Assembly (NCBI RefSeq): GCF_030053595.1
Contig: NZ_JASGBQ010000011.1
Coordinates: 1-64,000 of the forward strand
DNA length: 64,000 bases
Reading direction: 5' to 3'
Origin: Fusibacillus kribbianus
GTDB lineage: Bacteria > Bacillota > Clostridia > Lachnospirales > Lachnospiraceae
Part shown: positions 40,897 through 50,665 of the stretch, in pieces
How positions within the stretch are numbered: the first letter of the stretch is position 1
Layout: every line of letters begins with the position of its first letter
Notes under the pieces: model-generated
What the model saw: only the letters and a program-made list of their open reading frames with translations
The model's database searches: none
Told to the model about the DNA's origin: nothing
Translations under genes and position numbers: made by a program

Positions 40897-41121
40897 ATGA
40901 GTGATCTGGCTGCAACAAACTGTGGATGTCCCAATAACGGAGGCTGCAGCTCCGGTGGAAACAACATCTTATTCCTGTTACTGATTCTCTGCCTCTGCGG
41001 TCATGGTGACTGTGACGACAACTGTGGCTTCGGCTTTGGCAGCTTCTTCGGCGGCGATGGCTGCAACAGCTGCAGCTGGCTGATCTGGATCCTGATTCTG
41101 TCCTGCTTCTGCAACCACTGA
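40897..41121 (+). CDS. High-cysteine 'HCB 13'-type small protein, 74 aa
   Basis: A 74-aa protein with 11 cysteines, many glycines and two very hydrophobic stretches (residues 24-34 and 61-72). It has a good GGAGG ribosome site and its own terminator, so it is a real gene. Such proteins are found in Lachnospiraceae and are often named chorion class high-cysteine HCB protein 13 by distant resemblance to insect eggshell proteins; that name says nothing of function. It might bind metal, form disulfide-linked surface material or insert in the membrane. Confidence 0.8.
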   Translation: MSDLAATNCGCPNNGGCSSGGNNILFLLLILCLCGHGDCDDNCGFGFGSFFGGDGCNSCSWLIWILILSCFCNH

Positions 41122-41150
41122 ATCTTCCGTCAGTTCTGAGTCACAACACG

Positions 41151-41178
41151 AAAAGGGGATGCTTCGGCATCCCCTTTT
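41151..41178. terminator. Strong bidirectional terminator
   Basis: A perfect 12-bp stem AAAAGGGGATGC / GCATCCCCTTTT closed by a TTCG loop. It ends both the cysteine-rich small gene and the convergent PrsA-like gene. Confidence 0.9.
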
Positions 41179-41193
41179 CCCAGTATGATCCTC

Positions 41194-42228
41194 TTATTGC
41201 TGTCCGTCATTGAAATACTGATAGTAGACCTCATAAAAATCGCTGCCGGGTGTTCCGAAATCCTCCCGATAATCCAGCCTTTTCCATGCCTTCTCATTGT
41301 ATTCCGCCACGATTGTCTTTACAAAGGCATCGTAGTATTCGTAAAAACGGTCTTCCTTATGCTTCCTGACCAGAGCTTCCTTGTTCTCCGCCGTTTTTGC
41401 TTCATCATAATTATTGATACATTTGATGACATGGAATCCGTAGGCCGTTTCCACCACCTCGCTGATCTGTCCGCTGCTCAAGGCAAACGCCGCCTCCTCA
41501 AACTGAGGCTCCGCCTCTCCTCTGCAAAGCTCCAGTTCAAATTCCTCTGCCTCATTTTCATTCTTTCCCAGAACGGAAAAATCTGCACCGGCCTCGGCCT
41601 GGGTCCGGATATTCTGAGCCTCCGTCCGTTTCACTTCCTTCTCCGTGCCGGAAAGTCCCTCGGTTCCCAGGAAAATCTGCTGGACCCGGATGACCCGTGC
41701 CTCATCCTCACTGATCTCCGTGGAAACATCAGCCGTCAGCTTCTCCATGAGCCGGTTGGAGATATAATAATCATGGAATACGGTCTCCGCCGCCGTCTTA
41801 TCGATGGAGGTGGCCTTCCTCACCTGATCGGAAAGGCCGTTCACATAGGTTTCGGCCGCCTGGGAAATCCGGACATTTTCCTCATCGGTCAGGACCACCT
41901 CATACTTTTCTGCCATCAGTACCATACATTTCATCTTGGCCAGAAAATCCTGAAGGTTATCCCTCATGTATTCTCCGAAGGTCTTGTCCCCGATCATCAC
42001 TTCCCAGATCCCGCTGCCGTATTCGTGCTCATATTTCGTTTTCTGACTGAGCATAAAGATCATGGCCTCCGGTCTTTCGCAGATCTCCTCCTCCAGACGG
42101 AAAAGCTCCGTATCCTTAAGGCCCGCAGTAAAACGGATCCCTCCCTTTTTCCCGCAGCCGCCCAGAACCGGAAGCAGCATGCACAGGATCATCCCAAGGG
42201 CCGCAGCCCGTTTCCCGATTTTTCTCAC
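41194..42228 (-). CDS. PrsA-like foldase lipoprotein (parvulin domain)
   Basis: A 344-aa lipoprotein with a signal peptide and lipobox LGGC (Cys near residue 25). A SurA-like helical region precedes a parvulin-type peptidyl-prolyl isomerase domain (about 195-290: VIRVQQIFLGT, ADFSVLGKNE, FEEAAFALSSGQISEVVETAYGFHVIK). It should help fold exported proteins outside the membrane. The GTG at 42228 has GGAGG 8 nt upstream; a GTG five codons earlier overlaps that site and is less likely. It follows sbcC in the same direction. Confidence 0.88.
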   Translation of the reverse strand: MRKIGKRAAALGMILCMLLPVLGGCGKKGGIRFTAGLKDTELFRLEEEICERPEAMIFMLSQKTKYEHEYGSGIWEVMIGDKTFGEYMRDNLQDFLAKMKCMVLMAEKYEVVLTDEENVRISQAAETYVNGLSDQVRKATSIDKTAAETVFHDYYISNRLMEKLTADVSTEISEDEARVIRVQQIFLGTEGLSGTEKEVKRTEAQNIRTQAEAGADFSVLGKNENEAEEFELELCRGEAEPQFEEAAFALSSGQISEVVETAYGFHVIKCINNYDEAKTAENKEALVRKHKEDRFYEYYDAFVKTIVAEYNEKAWKRLDYREDFGTPGSDFYEVYYQYFNDGQQ

Positions 42229-42264
42229 ATCAAATACCTCCACACCGGCGTTTTCCTGCGATTA

Positions 42265-45027
42265 TCATAGCACAGAAATCCGGATCGCGCTACCGCCTGT
42301 TTTCTCCTTTGTGACAATGATCTGCCTGTCGAGCCGCTCTTTCAGCTCATGCACATGGGAAATGATGCCCACAAGACGGTTTCCGCCGGCAAGTCCCGAG
42401 AGAGCTGTGATGGCCTGGTTCAGAGACTCCTCATCCAGAGAACCGAAGCCCTCGTCCACAAACATGGTATCCAGGCGGATTCCTCCGGCAGAAGCCTGAA
42501 TTTCATCGGAAAGGCCAAGGGCCAGGGCCAGGGAAGCCTTGAAAGCCTCTCCTCCCGACAGCGTCTTGACGCTCCTCTCCGTTCCGTTGTAATGATCCAG
42601 AACTGACAGCTCAAGACCGCTCTGACTTTTATTGTTCTCTGCCGTTTCCTGACGCCTGAGTTCATACTGACCATCAGACATTGCCAGGAACCTCACATTG
42701 GCCCTGGCAATGATCCGGTTGAAATAATCCATCTGGACATAGGTTTCCAGCATGATCTTTTCTTTTCCGGGCAGCGTTCCTCCTGCGGTGGCCGCCAGAG
42801 CACGGACGCTCTTCCATTCCTCTTCTGCTTCCTTCAGGCGGTTTCCAAGGGAAACCATGGTCTCCTCACAGCCTCTGTTCGCAGCCAGCCTCGTCTTCAC
42901 CGAAAGTCGTCGTGTTTCTGTGTCCGCCTTGTCTCCCAGAATCCGGTCCCTTTCCCTCTCATATTCCTGTTCATCGGCAGGCTCCGTCCCGTCAAGCTGA
43001 GACTCCAGAAGGCTTTTCTGTTCCAGGATTCCGGAAAGCTCCTCTTTTTTCTTCTGGTATGCTTTCTCTGCCCGACGAAGCGCTTCCTCCATGGCGGAAA
43101 GCTGCCTGTTCAGGGAAACCAGTGCCTGTACGGCCTGAGCTTCGTCCTCGCAGGTCAGCTCCCGTCTCATTTGACCGGCCTTTTCCTCCGCAGCTTTTGC
43201 CTTCGCAATCAGGCCGGAAAGCTCTTCCGCCCTCTGCTGGCTGTTCTCTGTTTCCTGCTCCAGCTGTGCCTCCAGGTTCGGAAGCATCCGTTCCAGTTCT
43301 TCCTTTCGCTCCCTCTTCCGCTCCTCCGCCTGCATTTCCGCTTCCAGAACACGAATGTAGGCAATGGTCTTTTCCAGAGCAGCCTCTGCCCTGGCCTTCG
43401 CTCCCTCCATGGAACGATCTCCGAAAAGTGAGGTCAGACGGTTTTGAATCTCCAGCTCCTTTGCTTCGGCTCTTCCCTTTGCATCACCGGAAGCCAGACT
43501 TCGCTCCCGGGCCAGCCTTGCCTGCCGATCTCTTCTCTCCTCCGCCTTTTTAAGCTCCTCCTCTGTGGGAACATGCTCTGTCCGTCCGGCCGGATGGGGA
43601 TGGGACAGGGAACCGCAGACCGGACATGGCTCCCCATCCAGAAGCTGTTCTGCCAAAAGCCCGGCCTGGCCATCCAGGAAGGCCCTGTTCAGACGGGCAA
43701 AAGCTGCCGCTTCCTCCTCCGCCTTCCCGGCAGAAGCGAGATAGGCATCCCTTGCCGCTTCAAATTCTCTCCAAAGCCGTTCTGATTCCTTCAGGTCCTT
43801 CAAAAGCTCTGAAAGCCGGCCTTTCCGCTCTTTCTCCTGCGTCATCTCTCCGGAAAGCCGTGCAAGTCTTTCCCCGGCCTTCCAAAGTCCGGCCTGCTCC
43901 TCCCGGCGTGCCCGAAGCTCCACACGCAGCTTTTCCAGACGGGCGGTTCCTTTTTCCAGATCCTCCTGCTTTTTCTGAAGCTCCCTTTCGGCTTTCTCCC
44001 GTTCTTTTCTGATAGCCTCCAATTCCCGATAACGGGGAAGCTCATGTTCAAGAAGCACGCCCTGGTTTTTCTTCTGCTTCCGTTCCTCCTCCCGGCCCTG
44101 CTCTTCGGAAAGGAGCTCTTCCGCTTTTTTGAGACTCTCCCGCTTTTCCTCCAGCCGTTTCTCTGCCGTCTTAAGTGCCTCTCTGGTCCGGTTCTGCTCC
44201 TTTGCCCGTCCAAGAAGCTGATTGACGGATGACAGCCTTTCCTCCAGACCGGAAAGCGCTTCCTCCAGGACTGTTTCTTCTTCCTCATCCTGGCCAATGG
44301 TCTTTCGAAGGGCCGAAAGGATCTCCTGTGCCGGTACCTTCCGGTTCTTCACCGCCGTCCCAAAAGCCTCCTCAGATGGTCTCCACCGGATTCCATCGAT
44401 GCTTTGCCAAAGGCCGGCTTCCAGTTCCCCGCACTGTTTTCCCAGATTACCCGCCAGCTCCTTAAACCGCTCCTGAAGCACATGGTAGCGCTCCGTTTCA
44501 AAAAGCTGCCGGAAAATCTGCTTCCGCTCTTCCGTGGGTGCAAACAGAAGCCGGAGGAAATCCCCCTGAGCGATCATGGCGATCCTGGAAAACTGCTCCC
44601 GATCCACTCCAAGCAGCTCTCTGACAGCAGCATTTACTTCCTTCACCTTTGTGACGATCCTGCCGTCCGGAAAAAAAAGCTCTGCGTCCGCCTTCTGAAC
44701 CGTCCTGCCTCCGCCCCTTCTGGCCGGCCGTTCATACTCCGGATTTCTCCTGATCTGGTACATTTTCCCACCGTGGGCAAATGTCAGCTCCACCTCTGTG
44801 GGGGTTGCATCCCCGGCATATTTGGACCGGAGCATGGACGGCTCCCGGTTTGTCCCGCTGGCTTCCCCGTAAAGGGCAAAGGTAATGGCATCGAAAATCG
44901 TCGTTTTCCCCGCTCCCGTATCTCCGGTTATGAGATAAAGCCCCCGTTCCCCCAGCGCATCCATAGGAACCTCCGTCCTGCCGGCGTAAGGTCCGAAGGC
45001 CGAAATCACAAGCTTCACCGGTCTCAT
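42265..45027 (-). CDS. sbcC: Exonuclease subunit SbcC (Rad50-like ATPase)
   Basis: A 920-aa SMC-like ATPase. N-terminal Walker A is GDTGAGKTTIFDAI; two long coiled coils (about 170-430 and 500-740) meet at a zinc hook CPVC near residue 460; the C-terminal half has LSGGEAFKASLALALGLSDEI (signature) and MFVDEGFGSLDEESL (Walker B). With SbcD it cuts hairpins and palindromes in DNA. That is of interest here, because the accessory segment is unusually rich in palindromes. ATG overlaps the sbcD stop. Confidence 0.96.
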   Translation of the reverse strand: MRPVKLVISAFGPYAGRTEVPMDALGERGLYLITGDTGAGKTTIFDAITFALYGEASGTNREPSMLRSKYAGDATPTEVELTFAHGGKMYQIRRNPEYERPARRGGGRTVQKADAELFFPDGRIVTKVKEVNAAVRELLGVDREQFSRIAMIAQGDFLRLLFAPTEERKQIFRQLFETERYHVLQERFKELAGNLGKQCGELEAGLWQSIDGIRWRPSEEAFGTAVKNRKVPAQEILSALRKTIGQDEEEETVLEEALSGLEERLSSVNQLLGRAKEQNRTREALKTAEKRLEEKRESLKKAEELLSEEQGREEERKQKKNQGVLLEHELPRYRELEAIRKEREKAERELQKKQEDLEKGTARLEKLRVELRARREEQAGLWKAGERLARLSGEMTQEKERKGRLSELLKDLKESERLWREFEAARDAYLASAGKAEEEAAAFARLNRAFLDGQAGLLAEQLLDGEPCPVCGSLSHPHPAGRTEHVPTEEELKKAEERRDRQARLARERSLASGDAKGRAEAKELEIQNRLTSLFGDRSMEGAKARAEAALEKTIAYIRVLEAEMQAEERKRERKEELERMLPNLEAQLEQETENSQQRAEELSGLIAKAKAAEEKAGQMRRELTCEDEAQAVQALVSLNRQLSAMEEALRRAEKAYQKKKEELSGILEQKSLLESQLDGTEPADEQEYERERDRILGDKADTETRRLSVKTRLAANRGCEETMVSLGNRLKEAEEEWKSVRALAATAGGTLPGKEKIMLETYVQMDYFNRIIARANVRFLAMSDGQYELRRQETAENNKSQSGLELSVLDHYNGTERSVKTLSGGEAFKASLALALGLSDEIQASAGGIRLDTMFVDEGFGSLDEESLNQAITALSGLAGGNRLVGIISHVHELKERLDRQIIVTKEKTGGSAIRISVL

Positions 45028-46160
45028 GGCTCATCCTCCCATATTTTTTCGATCAGTTCCCCGGCAAGCACCCTCTGTCTGCTGCTCATGGGTCCTCCGT
45101 TCTGCTTTTCATAAAGCTCCTCCAGAATCTCCATGGGCGTCTTTTCCTCCGGCGCCTCCGATGAAAAGGGCTGACCCGCCGTCTGCGTCCTCCTGTTGTC
45201 ATAATCAAGCTTCATGAGATTGGGATAAATAACGCGGAGCCTGCCGACTGCTTCCGGAATATCCTCCTCATCCGTCAAAGTAATCTGATAATAGGCCTCC
45301 CGGTCCAGATCGCTGTAATACGATCTGGCTGTAAGGTCCAGATACGTCCCCCGAAGTTTAAAAAGCTCCCTCTTTGGTACAAGCGGCACTGTGCGGACAG
45401 AAACCTCTCCCTTATTTCCAAGCTCGGCCACAGTCACCGATTTCTCCTGTCCCGCTTCTGAGAAGGAATACTTAAGGGGAGTTCCGCAGTATCGGACCGT
45501 CTCTCTGCCGATGCACTGAGGGCCGTGGATATGGCCGAGGGCCACATAATCAAAGGGTTCAAAGACCGAAGCATCCACATTATCCAGACCGCCCACAGAA
45601 ATCTCCTCCGACTCGCACCGGGATGCCCCGGTGACAAACTGATGGGTGACCAGGATATTCCTGGATTTCGGATCGAGGTTCATGGCATGTATGGCGGTTC
45701 GCAGCGCATCCGTATAGGACTCAATGCTCTCATCTTCAAAATAACGGCGCACATGGGAGGGCTTCAGAAAAGGAAGCAGATAGACATTCACACTGCCGAA
45801 GGCATCCCAAAGGACAACGGGTGCGGCAGTCCCGTCATAGACCGGTGACAGATAGATCCCGCTCTTGTCAAGGAGCCGGGAACCGAACGCGATCCGTTCC
45901 GGCGAATCATGGTTTCCGCTGATCACGAAAACCGACAGCTGCCGGCTGGAAAGCTCGTACAGAAAATCATCAAAAAGGCAGACGGCCTCAGCAGCAGGCA
46001 CAGCTTTATCGTATACGTCCCCGGCAACGATCACCCCGTCCGGCCGTTCCTCATCGATGATATTCAGAATTTCCTTTAAAATATAATTCTGGTCCTCCAT
46101 CATGGAAAAACCGTTGACCCGTTTTCCCAGATGGAGATCCGATAAATGGACAAATTTCAC
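45024..46160 (-). CDS. sbcD: Exonuclease subunit SbcD (Mre11-like nuclease)
   Basis: A 378-aa metallophosphoesterase nuclease: KFVHLSDLHLGKRV, VIVAGDVYDK, VISGNHDSPERI, ILVTHQF and YVALGHIHGPQ supply the metal ligands. GTG start at 46160 with GGAGG 8 nt upstream. Translationally coupled to sbcC through ATGA at 45024-45027. Confidence 0.96.
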   Translation of the reverse strand: MKFVHLSDLHLGKRVNGFSMMEDQNYILKEILNIIDEERPDGVIVAGDVYDKAVPAAEAVCLFDDFLYELSSRQLSVFVISGNHDSPERIAFGSRLLDKSGIYLSPVYDGTAAPVVLWDAFGSVNVYLLPFLKPSHVRRYFEDESIESYTDALRTAIHAMNLDPKSRNILVTHQFVTGASRCESEEISVGGLDNVDASVFEPFDYVALGHIHGPQCIGRETVRYCGTPLKYSFSEAGQEKSVTVAELGNKGEVSVRTVPLVPKRELFKLRGTYLDLTARSYYSDLDREAYYQITLTDEEDIPEAVGRLRVIYPNLMKLDYDNRRTQTAGQPFSSEAPEEKTPMEILEELYEKQNGGPMSSRQRVLAGELIEKIWEDEP

Positions 46161-46173
46161 AGACTGCTCCTCC

Positions 46174-46962
46174 TTACAGGAGAGACTTGAGCACGGCGAT
46201 CGCTCCGCCGTTTTCACAGGTATCAACCACATGGCGGGCCGCCGCCTTAACCTCAGGAATGGCATTGCCTACCGCATAGCTGTGGTATGCCTCCTTTAAC
46301 ATGGGAACATCATTCTGCTGATCTCCCATGGTCAGGGTTTCTTCCGGGGTCACCCCAAAATAATTCTGATACCATCTGACTGCGGTTCCCTTGCTGATGC
46401 CAAATTTAAATACATCAAGCCACATGGAGCCGGCTGTTGCCGTGGAGACAACACCCTTCCACTTTTCACAGAAGGACCGGAAGGTTTCGCCGGATCTGTG
46501 CTTTTTATCGTAAACGCTCAGCTTCACAAAATCTTCCGGCATGGCGGCAATATCTGGTACCCTTGTGATGTCCTCCTGATATCCCTCGGTCATCCACCGA
46601 AGAAGCTCCTCATCCTCCGAATCGGAGTACATGATCCCCGCTCCCGTAAAAAAGGGAACCGTATCCTTAATGGTCCGCACATCCTCAAGAAGGGTCAACA
46701 AAAGGGACTTCTCAACAGTTTCCGCAAAAAGAAGCTCCTGATAGCGTCCCATCAGTGCCCCGTTGCAGGCTGCATAATAGATCCGATCCTTGATGGGATC
46801 AAACAGCCGTTCCGTACTGATCAGGGAACGGCCGCTGTTGGCCACAAAATGAATTCCCCTGTCAATGAGGGCATTCACGGTGTCCACCAGTTCCTTCGGC
46901 AGGGTGCTGGAACCATCCTTTACCAGCGTCCCGTCTATATCTGTCATTATCAGCTTGATCAT
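46174..46962 (-). CDS. Cof-type HAD-IIB phosphatase
   Basis: A 262-aa HAD hydrolase: motif I MTDIDGTLVKDG, motif II ANSGRS, then the C2 cap, motif III K in FKFGISKGTAVRWY and motif IV TMGDQQNDVPML. This subfamily dephosphorylates sugar phosphates and cofactors, with broad substrates. ATG overlaps the stop of maf by 4 bp. Confidence 0.92.
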   Translation of the reverse strand: MIKLIMTDIDGTLVKDGSSTLPKELVDTVNALIDRGIHFVANSGRSLISTERLFDPIKDRIYYAACNGALMGRYQELLFAETVEKSLLLTLLEDVRTIKDTVPFFTGAGIMYSDSEDEELLRWMTEGYQEDITRVPDIAAMPEDFVKLSVYDKKHRSGETFRSFCEKWKGVVSTATAGSMWLDVFKFGISKGTAVRWYQNYFGVTPEETLTMGDQQNDVPMLKEAYHSYAVGNAIPEVKAAARHVVDTCENGGAIAVLKSLL

Positions 46963-47534
46963 ACGATCTCCTCCCTGAATTTTTTCAGCACTCCGTAAAG
47001 TCTTGCTACGGGAAGTCCCACCACATTCTGGTAATCTCCCTCGATCCGTTCCACATATACGGCAAATCTGCCCTGGATCCCATAGGCTCCCGCCTTATCC
47101 ATGGGTTCTCCGGTCTTTATATAATCCCATATTTCCTCCGAAGTCATGGGAAGCACATGGACCGCTGTCCGTTCGGAAAAGGTCACGCATTCCTCAGTTC
47201 CCTTTTTTATGACTGTAACGCCTGTATAGACCCCATGCTCTCTTCCCTGAAGGCGCTCAAGCATGGAAAAGGCTTCCTCCTCATCCTTCGGTTTTCCCAT
47301 GATGGTCCCATCCAGAGCCACCACCGTATCTGCACCGATGACAAGATCTCCGTCAGAAGCAAGCCCGCAGGCGGCCGAGGCCTTCTGAAAAGACAGCTCC
47401 TTTACCGCCTCTGCCGGATCGTCTGTATGAATGATCTCCTCCCCGTTTCCCGGCCTCACCTCAAAGGGAAGTCCGGTCAGGGCAAGTAACTCCCGTCTTC
47501 TGGGCGATGCAGATGCCAGAATCAATTTTCCCAT
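46959..47534 (-). CDS. maf: Maf-type nucleoside triphosphate pyrophosphatase
   Basis: A 191-aa Maf protein: LILASASPRRRELLALTG, then DLVIGADTVVALDG and GVTVIKKGTEE...FSERTAVHV, and the C-terminal KAGAYGIQGRFAVYVERIEGDYQNVVGLP. It hydrolyses dTTP/UTP or modified nucleotides to the monophosphate. Coupled to the HAD gene. Confidence 0.95.
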   Translation of the reverse strand: MGKLILASASPRRRELLALTGLPFEVRPGNGEEIIHTDDPAEAVKELSFQKASAACGLASDGDLVIGADTVVALDGTIMGKPKDEEEAFSMLERLQGREHGVYTGVTVIKKGTEECVTFSERTAVHVLPMTSEEIWDYIKTGEPMDKAGAYGIQGRFAVYVERIEGDYQNVVGLPVARLYGVLKKFREEIV

Positions 47535-47558
47535 TTTTCATTCTCCACTGTTCCGTCT

Positions 47559-48407
47559 TTATTTTAATGTCATCAAAAGCTCCTCAAAGCATACACCATC
47601 CTGTCTGGGGATCCCAAGCTCCTCTGAGCGGAGAATGCATCTTTTCACGAAATCCCCTGCCTTCTTCACGGACCTGTCAAAGGGGACACCGTTTACCGCA
47701 TCCGCGGCGATGACCGAGGAGAACACGTCTCCGGTACCGGCCCGCTCCGTTCCCACCAGATGGCTTCTTAAGATTCTCGGTTCCTTTCCAGCCTCATAGA
47801 CAAGATTTGCCACAAAATCTCCCTGCCGGATTCCCGTGATAACAATTTTATCCGGTCCCTCGTCATTTATTTTCTCCGCCATGGAAACAAGATCCTTCAT
47901 GGTCCAGCGGCCGTCATGGTACGGTGTATCCGTCAGAATACAGGCCTCTGTCAGATTGGGAGTCAGAATGTCCGCATACTCCACCAGCCGCTTCATCTCC
48001 CGACACATGTCCTCCGTATAGGTGGCATAGGGAACGCCGTGATCTCCCATGATGGGATCCACAATGACAGTGGTTCTCTCTGTCCGAAAATCCCGGATAA
48101 AATCCCTCACAATATCGATCTGCTCCTTTGATCCCAGAAAACCGGAGCAGATTCCCTCGAATTCAAGACCCAGCCTCTTCCATTTTTCAATATACTCCGG
48201 CATTTTTGCCGTATAATCATCAAAGAAATACTCCGGATAGCCGGTGTGGTTGGAAAAAATCGAAGTAAGAACCGGACAGCACTGAACCTTCATGGCCGAG
48301 ATAATGGGCAGAGCCACCGTAAGGGAACAGCGACCGAATCCGGAGATATCATTGATGACTGCGATTTTTTTCTGATTGTTGTGTGATCTGTCAATTTCCT
48401 TGCCCAT
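47559..48407 (-). CDS. Pyridoxal/pyridoxamine kinase (PdxK/PdxY type)
   Basis: A 282-aa ribokinase-fold enzyme: AVINDISGFGRCSLTVALPI, VIVDPIMGDHG, ILTPNLTEACILTD, and GTERAGTGDVFSSVIAA (anion hole and catalytic Asp). It phosphorylates vitamin B6 forms with ATP. ATG with AAGGAG. Neighbouring thiamine pyrophosphokinase and rpe suggest a cofactor/central metabolism group. Confidence 0.9.
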   Translation of the reverse strand: MGKEIDRSHNNQKKIAVINDISGFGRCSLTVALPIISAMKVQCCPVLTSIFSNHTGYPEYFFDDYTAKMPEYIEKWKRLGLEFEGICSGFLGSKEQIDIVRDFIRDFRTERTTVIVDPIMGDHGVPYATYTEDMCREMKRLVEYADILTPNLTEACILTDTPYHDGRWTMKDLVSMAEKINDEGPDKIVITGIRQGDFVANLVYEAGKEPRILRSHLVGTERAGTGDVFSSVIAADAVNGVPFDRSVKKAGDFVKRCILRSEELGIPRQDGVCFEELLMTLK

Positions 48408-48443
48408 ATTTACTCCTTTTTGATTTTCGGATCCCGATGATTT

Positions 48444-49091
48444 TCAATCTCTGGACTCCACACAGACGGCGATCCCTTCGCGGATCCGGATGGTTCCCGT
48501 CTCCTCCGTCAGTTCATTGCTGATGCCCAGGCTGTTTCCCTGAACCAGGACCGCCTCGAGGAGCGGATATTTGAATCCCTCCAGGGTCACCCCACTCACC
48601 TTCTCCGTGAATGGGATCAGAGAAATGTATTTTCCCCAGGTCTCTGACCGTTTCAGTGTTTTTGGCCTTTCTAACAGATAAATGCAGTTGTATGCATCCA
48701 CCATCCGGCAGAAAACGCCTTTTTTCAGTCCGTGAAGCAGGATCTGCAGATTGGCCAGCGCATGATCAAACCGACGGCCCAGGCCGCCCAGAATGGTGAT
48801 CTCCGTGACGCCCTCCAGGGAAAGTCCGTAAAACAGTGCCAGTTCCGTATCGGTATAATCCTTCTCCGGTTTATGGGTCTCAAAATGGACCCCACGCTCC
48901 CGGTAAGGTGCGAGCCGTTTTGGCTCAATGGTATCAAAGTCCCCGACGATGCAGTCGGGAAAAAGCGTAAGCTCCTCCGCTGCAAGGAGGCCTCCGTCCA
49001 CAGCAATCACAAAGTCCGGCCCCCAACCCTTTAAAAATCCGGCGGCAGACGCTTTGTCCACGTCACCGCCGGTTACAATCAAAACCTTCAT
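48444..49091 (-). CDS. Thiamine pyrophosphokinase
   Basis: A 215-aa enzyme that pyrophosphorylates thiamine to thiamine diphosphate. Motifs: VIAVDGGLLAAEEL, DCIVGDFDTIEP, EKDYTDTELALFYGL and ILGGLGRRFDHALANLQ in the catalytic half, plus the C-terminal beta domain. In Firmicutes it commonly follows rsgA-rpe, as here. Confidence 0.94.
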   Translation of the reverse strand: MKVLIVTGGDVDKASAAGFLKGWGPDFVIAVDGGLLAAEELTLFPDCIVGDFDTIEPKRLAPYRERGVHFETHKPEKDYTDTELALFYGLSLEGVTEITILGGLGRRFDHALANLQILLHGLKKGVFCRMVDAYNCIYLLERPKTLKRSETWGKYISLIPFTEKVSGVTLEGFKYPLLEAVLVQGNSLGISNELTEETGTIRIREGIAVCVESRD

Positions 49092-49105
49092 ATTGTCATC
49101 CCGTT

Positions 49106-49765
49106 TTATTCAAACTCTGCAAACACATCCATAAATGCCTTCGTATTGGCCGCGACATCGCCGGAAAATACCGCCGAACCGCCCACCAGTACATTGGCAC
49201 CTGCCTCGATAACCTCTTTTGCATTGGAGGCCTTGATGCCGCCGTCCACCTGAATGTCGATGTCCAGTCCCCGCTCCTTCATCATCGCCCGCAGGTCGCT
49301 GACCTTTTTCAGGCAGTAGGGAATCAGCTTCTGTCCGCCGAAGCCGGGATTTACCGTCATGATCAGCACCATGTCCAGCTCGTCCAGCACATAATCCAGC
49401 GCAGACAGGGGAGTCGCCGGATTCAAAGCCACGCCTGCCTTCACACCGGCCGCCTTGATCTGCTGGATCACCCGGTCCAGATGGGTGCAGGCCTCGGCGT
49501 GAACGGTGATAATATCGGCTCCCGTTTTAGCAAAGGTCTCAATGTACCGGCCCGGATCCTGGATCATCAGATGCACATCAAACACCTTGTCGGTACAGCT
49601 TCTTATAGTCTCAATAACCGGCATACCAAAAGAAATCTGAGGCACGAACATGCCGTCCATCACATCCAGATGAATATATTCGGCACCTGCCTCCACAGTC
49701 TCCTTGATCTGTTCTCCCAGCTTTGTGAAATCCGCCGCCAGGATAGAAGGGGATAAAATCAACAT
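49106..49765 (-). CDS. rpe: Ribulose-phosphate 3-epimerase
   Basis: A 219-aa TIM-barrel enzyme: [58 protein letters not shown] and [13 protein letters not shown] supply the metal His/Asp and phosphate site. Interconverts ribulose-5-P and xylulose-5-P. Follows rsgA by 14 bp. Confidence 0.97.
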   Translation of the reverse strand: MLILSPSILAADFTKLGEQIKETVEAGAEYIHLDVMDGMFVPQISFGMPVIETIRSCTDKVFDVHLMIQDPGRYIETFAKTGADIITVHAEACTHLDRVIQQIKAAGVKAGVALNPATPLSALDYVLDELDMVLIMTVNPGFGGQKLIPYCLKKVSDLRAMMKERGLDIDIQVDGGIKASNAKEVIEAGANVLVGGSAVFSGDVAANTKAFMDVFAEFE

Positions 49766-49778
49766 ATCGGTCTCCTTT

Positions 49779-50657
49779 TCATTTATAACGTTTTTTTGCT
49801 TTCAGCTCCTCATAGAGCTGAAGATAATTTTCATATCGTTCCCGGCTGATGCCGCCCTCCAGCACCGCCTTCTTGACTGCACAGTCCGGCTCCTTTCCAT
49901 GAATGCAGCCCTGAAACCGGCATTTTCCCTCAAGAGCTTCTATTTCCGGATAATAAAACCGCAGCTCACTGCAGAGCATCCCTTCGATTTCCAGAGAGCT
50001 GAAGCCGGGCGTGTCCAGAAGATAGGTATCCTCTCCCACACAGAAAAGCTCCGTATGCCTGGTGGTATGGCGTCCACGGCCGATCTTTGCGCTGACGGTA
50101 CCGGTCTCCATCTGTGCCTCCGGATTGATCAGATTCATAAGGGAGGATTTTCCCACGCCGGAGGGTCCGGCCATCACCGTGGTTTTTCCTGCCAGGAGCA
50201 CGGAAAGCTCCGAAAGCCCCCTCTTTTCGTAGGTGCTCACCAGATGAGACGGATAACCGGCCTTCTCATAGATACCGGCCAGTCTTTCTGCCTCGCCGAC
50301 ATCCAGATCCGTCTTGCTGATGCAGACATGGCAGGGAAGCCCCTGCTGCCCCATCATAACAAGAAACCGGTCCAACAGATTCAGATTGGGGGCCGGTTCC
50401 TTTACTGCAAAGATCACAAGGGCCTGGTCCACATTGGCCGAAGCCGGACGAATCAGGCTGTTTTTCCTGGGGAATATCTCCGTGATATTCCCCAGGCTCT
50501 CCTCACTGGAAAGGACATCCACCGACACATCATCACCCACCAGAGGCTTTAATCCCTGGTTTCGGAAAATGCCCTTTGCTTTGCATTCATAGACCTTATC
50601 ATGACCGTCGTGGACATAATAGAAGCCTGCAATTCCCTTTATTATTTTTCCCTTCAT
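49779..50657 (-). CDS. rsgA: Ribosome small-subunit GTPase RsgA
   Basis: A 292-aa circularly permuted GTPase. N-terminal OB fold ([22 protein letters not shown]), then the G4 motif CISKTDLD, G1 [15 protein letters not shown] and G3 DTPGF, and a C-terminal zinc finger ([12 protein letters not shown]). It checks late 30S assembly. The ribosome site is weak, but prkC ends 8 bp upstream, so coupling is likely. Confidence 0.96.
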   Translation of the reverse strand: MKGKIIKGIAGFYYVHDGHDKVYECKAKGIFRNQGLKPLVGDDVSVDVLSSEESLGNITEIFPRKNSLIRPASANVDQALVIFAVKEPAPNLNLLDRFLVMMGQQGLPCHVCISKTDLDVGEAERLAGIYEKAGYPSHLVSTYEKRGLSELSVLLAGKTTVMAGPSGVGKSSLMNLINPEAQMETGTVSAKIGRGRHTTRHTELFCVGEDTYLLDTPGFSSLEIEGMLCSELRFYYPEIEALEGKCRFQGCIHGKEPDCAVKKAVLEGGISRERYENYLQLYEELKAKKRYK

Positions 50658-50665
50658 GGCTTAAG

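Noticed and set aside
42265-45114. Long frames opposite sbcC and sbcD
   Set aside because: They are shadows of GC-skewed codon use on the antisense strand, without ribosome sites or domain motifs.
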